DNA from: CAZFBA01 sp964517135
GTDB lineage: Bacteria; Cyanobacteriota; Vampirovibrionia; JBFMGH01
DNA length: 64,000 nt
Direction: 5' to 3'
Assembly: GCA_964517135.1 (NCBI GenBank)
Contig: CAZFBA010000021.1
Coordinates: forward strand, 1 to 64,000
Part shown: piece by piece, positions 8,558-16,763 of the stretch
Layout: each line of letters starts with the position of its first letter
Numbering within the stretch: position 1 is the first letter of the stretch
Notes under the pieces: model-generated
The model's input: only the letters and a program-made list of their open reading frames with translations
Told to the model about the DNA's origin: nothing
Databases searched by the model: none
Made by a program: the position numbers and the translations under genes

Positions 8558-9000
8558 TAATAAACTATTGTTATTTTGAGGAGGTCTTTTTCTCCTTCTC
8601 TGGCTAATACCCACTTGTCATAATGCTTTGACTTAAAGAAATCGGCATAACGTCTAAAGGTAATATCTTTAGGGAGGATCTCATAGCCTTTCTTTTTCAG
8701 GATATACTTCGTAAAACTGATGGCTTTGCCGATCGAAAAGGCGTTGGGATGCAAGGGTTCTTCTATTTCTTCTGAGACGAGGGCTTGGTAGCATTCTTGA
8801 ATGTATTTCGTTTGGAGATCAGGCTATAAAGATTCCAGCAAAATCTCATAACTTTTTCCACCCCGTTGATCTTTTGTCCTGGCAATGTATTTTTTATTTC
8901 GAATCGCTAAACGCATTGCCCTGGTGGTAACATTTTTAAGTTTGGCGACCGTGTTGATATCCAACCAGCAGTTTTTTGTATCAATTATCGGTTTATTCAT
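8557..9000 (-). pseudogene. Mu-type transposase N-terminal remnant with in-frame amber codon
   Basis: Two pieces in the same frame join across a single TAG at 8824-8826. The first (WLDINTVAKLKNVTTRAMRLAI, then ARTKDQRGGKSYEILLESL) looks like the helix-turn-helix DNA-binding start of Mu/Tn552-type transposases. The second (PDLQTKYIQECYQAL, then FKSKHYDKWVLAREGEKDLLK) looks like the linker before the catalytic core. The text across the stop reads naturally, as if one sense codon had become TAG. The protein ends at 8557 where a repeat begins, so the DDE core and C-terminus are missing. ATG 9000 is the likely start; upstream in-frame codons continue to 9075. Family assignment is by recognition of motifs. 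Confidence 0.7.
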
Positions 9001-9127
9001 TGACATACTTATTTCTACGACCATTATTCTTTTTGCGTGTGTTGCCAATGATAACCGATCTAAAGAAAGTTGCAAGACTTTTCTCGCAAGTGATAAGAAG
9101 GGTTTCGATTATTTTATACTCAAAAAT

Positions 9128-9143
9128 CTTACCGATCGGTAAG
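9128..9143. promoter_or_regulatory. HipB-type operator-like palindrome
   Basis: CTTACCGATCGGTAAG is a perfect 16-bp palindrome. A close relative lies at 9178-9193 and two more lie upstream of hipB (10714-10729, 10764-10779). It sits upstream of the leftward transposase remnant and past the end of hipA. HipB binding here is inferred from the shared motif. Confidence 0.6.
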
Positions 9144-9178
9144 ATTCATCCAGAAATTATACAACTAGTTTTAAAATA

Positions 9179-9230
9179 TTACCGATCGGGAAGATCTCTA
9201 AATCATCACAAATAGTATCTAACAGGCAAT
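9179..9230 (+). repeat. Direct repeat flanking hipBA (left copy)
   Basis: From 9181 to 9230 the sequence aligns without gaps to 10767-10816: 41 of 50 bases are identical at an offset of 1586 bases, the size of the hipBA module. It includes an operator-like half (ATTACCGATCGGGAAG, 9178-9193) and the block AGTATCTA..CAGGCA. The similarity weakly extends toward the hipA stop codon. Confidence 0.75.
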
Positions 9231-9244
9231 TTTTCGTAAATTAT

Positions 9245-10468
9245 TTATAATTTTAATCTTTTACTGGTATTTTCACAATTATTTAAAACAAATTCCAGTA
9301 TTTCATCGCCGATGCTGGCTTGCAGTTCTTTAACAACCTTTTCCAGCTCTACTGGTAGCGTATTTAGTTGTCTTTCCAGCTCCTCGAGCGTTAGTGCTGG
9401 GTTCACATCCAGCTGTCTGGAAAAATTTTCCCAGTCTCTTAAAGTGACTTTCTCAATATATCGGGTTTTACCGATTTTCATCGCCATTGTATGTTCGAGG
9501 TCATAGACAGTGGTACAAAGAACATCATAGAAAGGGGCTAAAAGTATGCCATTATCCATATGAAGCAGGGAAAAATTCTTTCCATGCGCATCACAGTTGC
9601 CGATTAAATAGTTAAAAACAGCCATTGAAATAAACTTCATTTTTTCAATAGCTGGCCTGTTTGTCAGGGCTAAAACTTTCAGGCAATCTTTAAAGGTTAC
9701 CTCATACTTGTTATCTGCCCAGACACCCAACGCCTGCGCAAAATCTTCATGGTGAAGGCGCATGATTTCATTGTTTTGCTCGATCCTGTCAAAACGTTTA
9801 ATAAGAAAGAACTCAATGTTGCCAGCCTGCCTTATCTCAACAGGTGGAACACTTATGCCAGTTGCCATTGCCGCTTTTAAGCAAATATACTCATTGGCAA
9901 CGGACTGATTAAACCGACTTAATGGTGGCTTTAATATATGTGTGGTAGGGCTCCCTGCAACAGGAAGTGCCATTTTACCTTCAATGACACAGATAGGTGT
10001 TTTTTCCTGCACACCTGCCAGTGATAACCTGCGCCCGAGATAAGGTCTTACGGGTAAATCTTTTATTTGCTTTTCCAGTTCTTCATCTGAAATCAATTCT
10101 CCTTGCAGGGGAATGAAAGTTTGCTCTCTTTCAGGCTCATCAATGATGTGAAATGAAACGGCCCCGGCACAATCATGCCCAATTGCGGCTAATAGAGCGA
10201 AATCGTTATTCTCATTTATTTTATAACGGACGCCAAGTGCTTTTCTGGTTGCCGGGTTTTCCGGTAAAAGGCCGCCAAAATATGCTTTACATTGTTTTTC
10301 AGTATAAACCTCTTCTCTTACAGGCAAACTTATCGACAGTGGCTTATGAGCGTTTTTTCGGTATTGAAATCGCATTTTTCCCTGATATTCCTCAAGGATA
10401 CCGACTTCTTTGCCATATAATCTAACGGATAACTCTTTAATCTTCTTTATTTTCAAGGCCAACCTCAA
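9245..10468 (-). CDS. hipA: HipA family serine/threonine kinase toxin
   Basis: HipA kinases slow growth, in the best-known case by phosphorylating glutamyl-tRNA synthetase, and are held by the HipB antitoxin. The product has 407 residues, close to the family norm. It has an N-terminal subdomain (KELSVRLYGKEVG, FGGLLPENPATRKAL), the nucleotide-binding region around SLAGVQEKTPICV, the catalytic loop N291-C-D293-A-H-G-K-N298 and the metal-binding APFYDVLCT. All key motifs look intact. The only ATG places the start 32 bases inside hipB; the true start could be a later non-ATG codon before KELSVRLYG. Encoded as hipB-hipA, as usual. Confidence 0.9.
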   Translation of the reverse strand: MRLALKIKKIKELSVRLYGKEVGILEEYQGKMRFQYRKNAHKPLSISLPVREEVYTEKQCKAYFGGLLPENPATRKALGVRYKINENNDFALLAAIGHDCAGAVSFHIIDEPEREQTFIPLQGELISDEELEKQIKDLPVRPYLGRRLSLAGVQEKTPICVIEGKMALPVAGSPTTHILKPPLSRFNQSVANEYICLKAAMATGISVPPVEIRQAGNIEFFLIKRFDRIEQNNEIMRLHHEDFAQALGVWADNKYEVTFKDCLKVLALTNRPAIEKMKFISMAVFNYLIGNCDAHGKNFSLLHMDNGILLAPFYDVLCTTVYDLEHTMAMKIGKTRYIEKVTLRDWENFSRQLDVNPALTLEELERQLNTLPVELEKVVKELQASIGDEILEFVLNNCENTSKRLKL

Positions 10469-10700
10469 TGAAATCTACCAGTGGACTTGCGGCGGGGGCA
10501 ATCAGATCAACCTTTATGCCGAGACCATTGAGGACAACTAATGTCTTGGCAATCTGACAGGTCGGTTTACCGTTTTCCAGGTCTACAATAAAACGTGCCC
10601 CTATATTACAGAGTTTAGCAAGCTTTTCCTGCGTCAGCCCCTGTGATTTTCTGGTATTCCTAACAACCATACCTATTTCTTCTGAAGATTTTACTAGCAT
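10437..10700 (-). CDS. hipB: HipB-like XRE family antitoxin and repressor
   Basis: This 87-residue protein has a helix-turn-helix of XRE type (VVRNTRKSQGLTQEKLAKLCNI, written here in pieces: VVRNTRKSQG, LTQEKLAKLCNIG, ARFIVDLENGK). A tail ending in FIEVGLENKED follows. HipB proteins bind HipA and repress the operon by dimer binding to palindromic operators. Two such palindromes (CTTACCG..) lie directly upstream, flanking a promoter. The start at ATG 10700 is the only good choice. It overlaps the hipA start region, which argues for coupled synthesis. Confidence 0.88.
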   Translation of the reverse strand: MLVKSSEEIGMVVRNTRKSQGLTQEKLAKLCNIGARFIVDLENGKPTCQIAKTLVVLNGLGIKVDLIAPAASPLVDFIEVGLENKED

Positions 10701-10713
10701 ACTCTTCTCTTTT

Positions 10714-10779
10714 CTTACCGTACTGTAATATTATAGTGGATTCTCAGTAAAAAACAATACTTTCTTACCGTTCGGGAAG
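10714..10779 (-). promoter_or_regulatory. hipBA promoter flanked by two operators
   Basis: On the minus strand a -35-like TTGTTT (10752-10757) and a perfect -10 TATAAT (10730-10735) are separated by 16 bases. One operator-like palindrome lies on each side: CTTACCGTTCGGGAAG at 10764-10779 and the less perfect CTTACCGTACTGTAAT at 10714-10729. This suits autorepression by HipB. The promoter is read from the consensus and not measured. Confidence 0.7.
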
Positions 10780-10816
10780 ATCTGTAAATCAAGATAAAAA
10801 GTATCTACCAGGCATA
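10765..10816 (+). repeat. Direct repeat flanking hipBA (right copy)
   Basis: Partner of 9179-9230 (41 of 50 aligned bases identical). It contains the distal hipBA operator and the block AAAAGTATCTACCAGGCA. The pair brackets the whole hipBA module, as would be left by a tandem array that has collapsed or by duplication of the control region. Confidence 0.75.
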
Positions 10817-10952
10817 TTGATGGTGTTTTTATAATTTTATCTTTTTAATAGATTCTAAATTTTATTACTTTAGCAACAAATCACTTGATAGGCCTAATGT
10901 GCTAAAATAACAATCATCGAGTGTTAAGACCAGTCACAATACGTTTTGAATA

Positions 10953-11138
10953 GAACAACAGGGATTGCTGGAGATAGTAATAAATGTTTATCTTTATAGG
11001 GGTATCTGTAAAATCCAACTCAAAGATAATATTGGAGCTAATGCTGATTTTAATAAAGCAAAATCTTTAAAACCTATTTTCAATAAAGATGTATCTACAT
11101 TAATTGAAGAATTAAAAAAAGAACTGTCAGGGAAATAG
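10953..11138 (+). pseudogene. C-terminal fragment of a TPR-repeat protein
   Basis: One frame reads VYLYRGICKIQLKDNIGAN then ADFNKAKSLKP, and ends LIEELKKELSGK at a TAG at 11136-11138. The pattern (Y..RG..K..L.D..GA..DFNKA..L.P) is a canonical tetratricopeptide repeat. Only about 60 residues are open before a stop upstream, and there is no good start. It is best read as the surviving 3' end of a decayed gene. The region from 11139 to 11372 holds no gene, only a short inverted repeat (CCGCA..TGCGG, 11276-11290) and fic-type iterons. Confidence 0.55.
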
Positions 11139-11356
11139 AAACGTTATTCAATGCGTGTTAAAAATATTATGCAATATATATTTTCACTTGCTGAATAACA
11201 TTTTTCGCTTTTTGGTAGGTTTTATAAAGGTCATAACCAGAAATTCACAAAGTTATTCTGCCATTAAATTATTCGCCGCAAATTATGCGGAGAATAGAAC
11301 GGTTTTACTCCGCAAGAATCAAGGAAGTTTAAACCAACACTCATTAACTAATATTT

Positions 11357-11387
11357 TGCCATTAACCTGCCGTTATTTTGCCATTAA
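11357..11387 (-). promoter_or_regulatory. Three 11-bp-phased iterons at the 3' end of fic
   Basis: TGCCATTAA, TGCCGTTAT and TGCCATTAA start at 11357, 11368 and 11379, exactly 11 bases apart. They overlap the fic stop codon and encode its last residues (NLMAK). A lone extra copy lies at 11259-11267. The same block is found upstream of fic. Confidence 0.65.
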
Positions 11388-12464
11388 ATTTTCAGATAAC
11401 TTGTATTTTCTGGCTTTTTTGGATAAATTTACAATCTCAAGGAAACCTTCTTTTGTCCACTCAAGAGCTAATTGCCTGGCAGATCTACCAGAAAAACCAA
11501 AAAACATGGCTATATCTTGACTTGTAATAATTTCTTGTTGCTGAAAGAGTGTCAGTATTTCCCTTTGTTTAGGATCTAACTTTCTTAAGATTTTTTCCTG
11601 ATCTTCTTCTAGCTTTACAGATACATTTTTTGCGTGATATTCAACTTTTTCAAATGCTTTTGCCATACCTTCTATGAAATATTCAAGCCAGGGAGTTATA
11701 TCCGCTTCCACTCTTCCCATATAATAGTTATGAGATGGCCCGATAGAAATTGCTTTATAATATGATGACAAGTCTTTAGCATAATACTCTTCTAATGAAT
11801 AGAGTCCCTTTAAATCATAACCACCTGCATGAAGTATAAAAGTTGTTAACAATCGGGCGGTTCTTCCATTGCCATCATAGTATGGATGAATTGTTGCGTA
11901 CTGATAGTGAGCAACACCAGCTCTTAATGGGCAAGGAATGTCATTGATAGTTTCATTAAGCCAGTTAACCAGATCGCATATTAATACAGGAACATCTTTT
12001 GCTTCAGGAGGCATATAAACAATATGTCCGGAAAGACTATCTTTAATAACATTTTGCCCTTCTCTATAAAGAGATGGTTTAACTTTAGCTTTTCCAGCAG
12101 ACATAACAAAAGCATGCATTTTTTGAATATCTTTTTCTGTAAGGGTTTGTTTTTTCCTTGCAAGCTTTTCAATCTCAGCTAAGGCTATGTAATACCCTTT
12201 AACTTCTTTTTCATCTCTTTCTTTTCCTGGAATATGTTTATTTTCTTTTATGACTGCTTTCACATCTTTTTCGGTTAGCCTGTTACCTTCAATCATTGTA
12301 GAATAATGAGTAGAATATAATTTAGCACTTTCTCTTAATCCAGAGAGTACAGAGGGAGTTATTGGTAACGTTTTTATGCGTTCTTTTACACCTTCAATAT
12401 TGATGAGTGCATTGGCAATTTTATTCGTAATGGAATATCTTGGTGAAAAATTTAATGGCATCAT
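11373..12464 (-). CDS. Class II Fic family protein (probable AMPylase) with C-terminal winged helix
   Basis: Fic proteins transfer AMP (or other nucleotide parts) to target hydroxyls. The catalytic loop is H193-PYYDGNGRTAR, matching HxFx(D/E)GNGRxxR apart from Y for F. The N-terminal inhibitory helix carries S55-TMI-E59-G60, matching (S/T)xxxE(G/N), so this is a self-inhibited class II enzyme. The C-terminus (~300-363) has a winged-helix look (SQDIAMFFGFSGRSARQLA, then EWTKEGFLEIV), which could bind the phased TGCCATTAA iterons found at both ends of the gene. Two ATGs start the gene (12464, 12461). It stands alone between the TPR remnant and a GH130 gene. The target is unknown. Confidence 0.9.
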   Translation of the reverse strand: MMPLNFSPRYSITNKIANALINIEGVKERIKTLPITPSVLSGLRESAKLYSTHYSTMIEGNRLTEKDVKAVIKENKHIPGKERDEKEVKGYYIALAEIEKLARKKQTLTEKDIQKMHAFVMSAGKAKVKPSLYREGQNVIKDSLSGHIVYMPPEAKDVPVLICDLVNWLNETINDIPCPLRAGVAHYQYATIHPYYDGNGRTARLLTTFILHAGGYDLKGLYSLEEYYAKDLSSYYKAISIGPSHNYYMGRVEADITPWLEYFIEGMAKAFEKVEYHAKNVSVKLEEDQEKILRKLDPKQREILTLFQQQEIITSQDIAMFFGFSGRSARQLALEWTKEGFLEIVNLSKKARKYKLSENLMAK

Positions 12465-12477
12465 ATTACCAATTTTA

Positions 12478-12519
12478 TGTCATTAACCTGCCATTATTAT
12501 GCCATTAAACTGCCATTAA
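12478..12519 (-). promoter_or_regulatory. Four 11-bp-phased iterons upstream of fic
   Basis: TGTCATTAA, TGCCATTAT, TGCCATTAA and TGCCATTAA start at 12478, 12489, 12500 and 12511, a strict 11-base period, 14-55 bases upstream of the fic ATG. A copy in the opposite direction (TTAATGGCA, 12452-12460) overlaps the start codons. Sites on one face of the helix suggest cooperative repressor binding. Fic itself, through its winged helix, is the nearest candidate. The rest of the gap (12520-12811) shows nothing recognisable. Confidence 0.7.
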
Positions 12520-12811
12520 ATCAAGAATTATTTTTAGCACTTTGTAAGTCTATGAGTGAAGGAAGTCTAAACTTTTGCTTCCAATTATCTCTGTTTGTTT
12601 CTTGGTAGGTATAAGAACCTTTTTTAGTGCTCTATAACATTATAAAAACAGGGTTAAGGTATAAAGAAAACGTTCAGAATATTGCTAATATTGGTCTAAA
12701 ATTAGTATCATTTCTTAAAACATCTGCCAGAACTGCCTATTATTTATCCTAAAACCTTCCTTTATTTAATTTTTGGACAGCCCCTCATAATTGTTTATAA
12801 ATTATAAATGG

Positions 12812-14278
12812 CTATTTCTTTTCTATCAGCTTGCCATCTGCATCAAACTGTTTAGCATAATCAAGCAATTCTTGAGTTTTGATTTTGTAAACTTCGGTAT
12901 ACTTGTCACCTGCACCAGAATAGATAGACAGTTCACCATCTTTTTCAGCTATACCCGTGGGGAAGACAACCCATTTATCCGGGCAAATAGAATTGCGTTT
13001 CTCATAGTTATTTAGCGGCACCATCATCGGATGAGGCACACGGTGAAGAACTTTTGTAGGGTCATCTTTATCGAGAATAGCTACACCTGCTGTATAGATA
13101 CGTTTACCGCTGTCGTTATCTTTTTTAGAAGTATGATAGACAAACAGCCAGCCGTCTTTTGTCTCTATTGGTGGCGGGCCTGCTCCTAGTTTCTGTTCCC
13201 AGCCGAATTTAGCTTCCATAATTGTGTGTTTATCTTTATTGGCCCGATAATCTTTGAGATAGTCTGTCCAATAATTGCTATTGAGGTCTTCAAATTTATC
13301 GAAATAGGCAACCTGTATATCGTGCCCGAGCCTATGCATCAGGGCATACTTGCCATTAACCTTACCCGGGAACAATACAACGTCTTTATCCTCCATATTG
13401 GGACCAATCAAACCGTAGCGCTTAAAACCTGAATTAGTGATGGACTTCACCTGTTCCTGCATATCGTGCAGTTCAAGCTTTTCAAGGGCATTTCTGAGGT
13501 TTTCTGCATCTTCAAACTTTTGACCTACAAGAGATTCAAGCTTTCTTTTCTCTTCTGGTGTTCTGACAGTACCCTGTTGAACCAGGCTATCAATGCCATA
13601 CTGTGTAATTTCATATTCATTTTTAAAGTTTTTTGTTGACATAAGCCCCAGGCGTGGGCCTTTAGGTGAATATGCACAGTAGGCTATATAGTAAGTGTCA
13701 TCAATCTTTGTAACTCTTGGATCTTCAATACCCCATACTTCATAACCTTCTTTGGGCAGCTCAATAGGCAGCTCAGTACGTTTATCTACGTTTATACCAT
13801 CTTTACTGGAAGCCAGACCCCATCGTGATACACTGGGCTGATTAGGATAACAGCAATCTGATGCCCGATAAAGAACGTGAAACATTGGCTCATCATCGCC
13901 CGGCAACTTATCATAAAATGCGCCCGGGTTATAGGTTGCAATATTTTGCCAGTCTCCTTTCAGGTCTGTTGGCTTGACAACGATTTCTTTTTCTGGTCTG
14001 AGTATTAATGGTGCGTCTTTTGACTTTGACCTGACTGCTTTTTGTACTTCTTTCCACCAGTTTTCCTGTTCATGCCAGTTATAAGTCTGTTTCTTACCTG
14101 AAAAAGAAAGCTTATCTAATAAGTTAATTGCTTTTGAAGCCTGTGGTTTTGATGTAAAGCAACATTGGTCTGCTTTTAATTGATTTATTTTTGCCCCCTG
14201 AAATAGCTGTATTCTTTTTGTTGATGGAATAAGTGGCTGCTTTGCAACCGGAGAATAAAGGTCTACACTGTTAATCAT
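12812..14278 (-). CDS. GH130-type glycoside phosphorylase/hydrolase
   Basis: GH130 enzymes phosphorolyse or hydrolyse beta-mannosides on a five-bladed propeller. The core is recognisable: ATYNPGAFYD, FHVLYRASD, then GLASSKDGINVD, GIEDPRVTKIDDTYYIAYCA with D186 as the expected general acid, VLFPGKVNGKYALMHRL, and a C-terminal GWLFVYHT. The first ~90 residues are poorly conserved and lack a clear signal peptide. An extra helical, charged insert sits around 225-290. Substrate cannot be deduced. It stands alone with long non-coding DNA upstream. Confidence 0.8.
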   Translation of the reverse strand: MINSVDLYSPVAKQPLIPSTKRIQLFQGAKINQLKADQCCFTSKPQASKAINLLDKLSFSGKKQTYNWHEQENWWKEVQKAVRSKSKDAPLILRPEKEIVVKPTDLKGDWQNIATYNPGAFYDKLPGDDEPMFHVLYRASDCCYPNQPSVSRWGLASSKDGINVDKRTELPIELPKEGYEVWGIEDPRVTKIDDTYYIAYCAYSPKGPRLGLMSTKNFKNEYEITQYGIDSLVQQGTVRTPEEKRKLESLVGQKFEDAENLRNALEKLELHDMQEQVKSITNSGFKRYGLIGPNMEDKDVVLFPGKVNGKYALMHRLGHDIQVAYFDKFEDLNSNYWTDYLKDYRANKDKHTIMEAKFGWEQKLGAGPPPIETKDGWLFVYHTSKKDNDSGKRIYTAGVAILDKDDPTKVLHRVPHPMMVPLNNYEKRNSICPDKWVVFPTGIAEKDGELSIYSGAGDKYTEVYKIKTQELLDYAKQFDADGKLIEKK

Positions 14279-15014
14279 ATTAACTCCATAATCCTGAATT
14301 GATCCGTTTTAACCCTCTTGAGATATTAAGTATATAAATATTCGATTTTGATACTATATCAGACAAATATTTACCTTTCTTTATAATCCCTATCAGGAAG
14401 GCCTCTTATTAACAATATAATCTCACTCTAGAAGTATTTTAAATGAATATAGCTAATTATTTTCTTTAAGAGGCTTTCAAATAGCTAAAAAGCCCGTATT
14501 AGAAATCCTTTAACAGGCTTTATTTAGAGATTTCTTAAAACGTTAAGAACTATTAAGAAAAACTTTGTATTGACCTCATCAATCAAAATCAGACAACTTT
14601 TATATACCTGATAAATACGCTATATTCTTTTTTATTCATACTTTTTTAGATTTTAAATCTCCTCGGGCAATCTGAAACCAGAAATTGTTTTTTTATATAC
14701 AGGGGAAGCTTAGAATATTTAAGCAGAATCAATGGGGATAGAAATCAGGACTTAAAATATGTGCGTTGTTTTAGTTATGTAATTTTATCAGAACGTATCT
14801 CTCAATACCTTTCAAGTATCTTTATCTCTTAGAACATAACAGGAAAGCTATTTTACTTTCCTATTATGATGCTACCTCACTTATACCTTTCCAACCGGGA
14901 AGGTTTTTTTTATTTCGCTTTGAATATGTTAATCTTTTTCACATAAATAACCAGCTGAGCTATAATAATCTGTATTCACAATACGTTATAAATTTTTTAT
15001 TAACGAAGGGTTCT
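14279..15014. other. Long intergenic region with an orphan rightward terminator
   Basis: There is no protein gene in these 736 bases. The notable features are an inverted repeat AGGAAAG..CTTTCCT (about 14841-14865) and, shortly after, a terminator-like hairpin at 14886-14911. Since no rightward gene precedes it, a small RNA may end there. The 5' end and promoter are unclear. Confidence 0.4.
14886..14911 (+). terminator. Rho-independent terminator without an upstream gene
   Basis: CCTTTCC-AACC-GGGAAGG forms a 7-bp stem (one G-T wobble) followed by eight T residues. The T-run points to rightward transcription, but the genes to the left run leftward. A non-coding transcript is the simplest explanation. 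Confidence 0.65.
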
Positions 15015-15500
15015 ATGGGTATATTCAAGAAAAGTATATTGTTTTCAACACTTTTAAGCTTTTTAATTGTATGCAACCTCCCTGCCTTGGCTATACTTGG
15101 CAATACCAAAGATCAAAACCAGCAATTATACGGCTCTCCCATGAACATACCCAGATATCACCACAGCGGTGCCAAAAATATCATTATCTATAAGAAAGAT
15201 AATGCAGACATAACAGTTGTTTATAGAAATGATATCTCAATTCTTGAAAATATTAGCTATCCCGTTGCTGTGAACTTATCTACAGCCATTGAAGACATGA
15301 AATCATTTATATTGCCTCCTGATAACCAGATACCTGCTTTTTCATCAAGAATGCCCTTTGGCGAAGCACATTTTGAAGAAAATATCTATAAAAACGGCAT
15401 TAAAACCAAAATTATTTTTAATTCAACAGGGCAGGCAACAGAAATAATTTCGTCTATGATTTCAGGGTTTGAAATTGCAAAAGACCAGCAGGATGACTAA
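15015..15500 (+). CDS. Secreted protein of unknown function
   Basis: This 161-residue protein has a clear signal peptide (MGIFKKSILFSTLLSFLIVC, cleavage likely after LPALA). The mature part has no cysteines and no recognised domain. A beta-rich middle (KNIIIYKKDNADITVVYRND) precedes a tail ending in a charged DQQDD. The last 8 bases overlap the start of the downstream flavoprotein gene, so the two are probably co-transcribed, although no functional link is evident. Confidence 0.75.
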   Translation: MGIFKKSILFSTLLSFLIVCNLPALAILGNTKDQNQQLYGSPMNIPRYHHSGAKNIIIYKKDNADITVVYRNDISILENISYPVAVNLSTAIEDMKSFILPPDNQIPAFSSRMPFGEAHFEENIYKNGIKTKIIFNSTGQATEIISSMISGFEIAKDQQDD

Positions 15501-16746
15501 AAAGCTTGCTATCATTGGCGCAGGCGCTGCCGGTATGTTCTGTCTGGCTAATATTATTGAGCAAGAAAACTTCTCAGAATTTGATATAACCATATTTGAA
15601 GCACTTAAAGAACCTCTTCAAAAGCTGCTCGCTACCGGTGGAGGCCGCTGTAATCTTACTAATAACATTAAAGATAATAAAATTCTTTCATCACAATATC
15701 TGAGGGGTGAGAAGTTTCTTTACTCAATATTTAATCAATTTAATGCACAGGATACAATTCACTGGTTTGAACAGCACGATATTAAAACTTATACAGACGA
15801 CCAGGGATGCGTTTTTCCTGGAACAGATAAAGCTCAAACAATCAAAAACCTGCTTTTTCATTACACCAGAAAAAACAATGTTACTCTTAAAACATTCTGC
15901 TGCGTGGAAAAAATCTTGTTTCATGACCATAAGTTTACCCTTGAAACTAAAACCGGATCAGAAACTTTTGATTACATACTCCTGTCAACTGGAGGCAAGT
16001 TCAGCATCAAAAAAAACATCACAATAATAAATGGCTATAACCTAGCTCTATCTTTAGGCCACACAATAACAGGGCTTTATCCGGGCCTTACATCCTTAAA
16101 ATCAGACAAAACAGGGCTATCAAACCTTTCAGGGATAACATTAGAAAATACTAAAGTTACCCTATATTCTGAAAATAAAAAATTAGCACAGAAGCAGGGC
16201 GATCTTCTTTTTACCCATAAAGGGCTTTCCGGGCCTGTTATTCTGGATCTTTCTTCAATGGCAGCCTGTATTGTTGATGGCAAGTATAATAAAGTTTCAA
16301 TATCACTAAATTTTAGCAATGCAAAAAACCCAGAAACTTTTGATAAAGAGCTTATTCAGATTTTTATGGATAATAAAAATAAAGCAATACTGACGCTGAT
16401 TACCAGATATTGCCCGAGAAATCTTGCAGGTTTCATTTTAGAGGATATTAATATTGATCCAGAAAAAAAGGCCAACAGCATTACTAAAACTGAACGCAAG
16501 CATATTGCAAATGCTCTTACTGACTATCGAATAAGCATTTCAGGGGCTGATACTGCCAGTGCGATGGTTACAGCAGGCGGGGTTAACCTTAAAGAAGTTG
16601 ATTCACGCTCTCTTGAATCTAAACTCAGGCCGGGGTTATTTTTTGCCGGTGAAATCCTTGATGTTGATGGCTTTTGTGGAGGCTATAACCTTCAATTTGC
16701 CTGGTCAAGCGGCTATATTGTTGCCAGAACGTTAGGCAAAAAGTAA
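15493..16746 (+). CDS. HI0933/YhiN-family FAD-dependent oxidoreductase
   Basis: This belongs to the BaiN/YhiN flavoprotein family. It begins with a dinucleotide-binding fold (KLAIIGAGAAGMFCLANI), then the family-specific LLATGGGRCNLTN. It shows LLSTGGKF in the middle and a C-terminal GLFFAGEILDVDGFCGGYNL that contacts FAD. The length (~417 residues) is usual. ATG 15493 is preferred because the sequence there matches family N-termini and AGCAGG precedes it; an upstream ATG at 15469 lies inside the neighbouring gene. Most members have no assigned substrate. Confidence 0.88.
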   Translation: MTKKLAIIGAGAAGMFCLANIIEQENFSEFDITIFEALKEPLQKLLATGGGRCNLTNNIKDNKILSSQYLRGEKFLYSIFNQFNAQDTIHWFEQHDIKTYTDDQGCVFPGTDKAQTIKNLLFHYTRKNNVTLKTFCCVEKILFHDHKFTLETKTGSETFDYILLSTGGKFSIKKNITIINGYNLALSLGHTITGLYPGLTSLKSDKTGLSNLSGITLENTKVTLYSENKKLAQKQGDLLFTHKGLSGPVILDLSSMAACIVDGKYNKVSISLNFSNAKNPETFDKELIQIFMDNKNKAILTLITRYCPRNLAGFILEDINIDPEKKANSITKTERKHIANALTDYRISISGADTASAMVTAGGVNLKEVDSRSLESKLRPGLFFAGEILDVDGFCGGYNLQFAWSSGYIVARTLGKK

Positions 16747-16761
16747 TACATATGTATTACT
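16742..16761. terminator. Palindrome between convergent genes, possible two-way terminator
   Basis: AGTAATACATATGTATTACT is a perfect 20-bp palindrome between the flavoprotein (rightward) and GNAT (leftward) genes, with A-rich sequence on its left and CCCTTTTTT on its right. It overlaps the flavoprotein stop codon. The stem is all A-T rich, so termination strength is doubtful. Confidence 0.45.
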
Positions 16762-16763
16762 AA

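Noticed and set aside
8329..8579. Two overlapping rightward open frames of 61 and 73 codons
   Set aside because: They run across the MITE end, a GC-rich stretch and the hairpin repeat, with no ribosome-binding site and no protein-like sequence.
11155..11520. A rightward 121-codon open frame overlapping the fic 3' end
   Set aside because: It is antisense to a well-supported gene over much of its length, and the rest covers iteron and inverted-repeat DNA.
14640..14911. 6S RNA or another standard housekeeping RNA
   Set aside because: The two ends do not pair as in 6S RNA, and no tmRNA, SRP or RNase P core motifs were seen.
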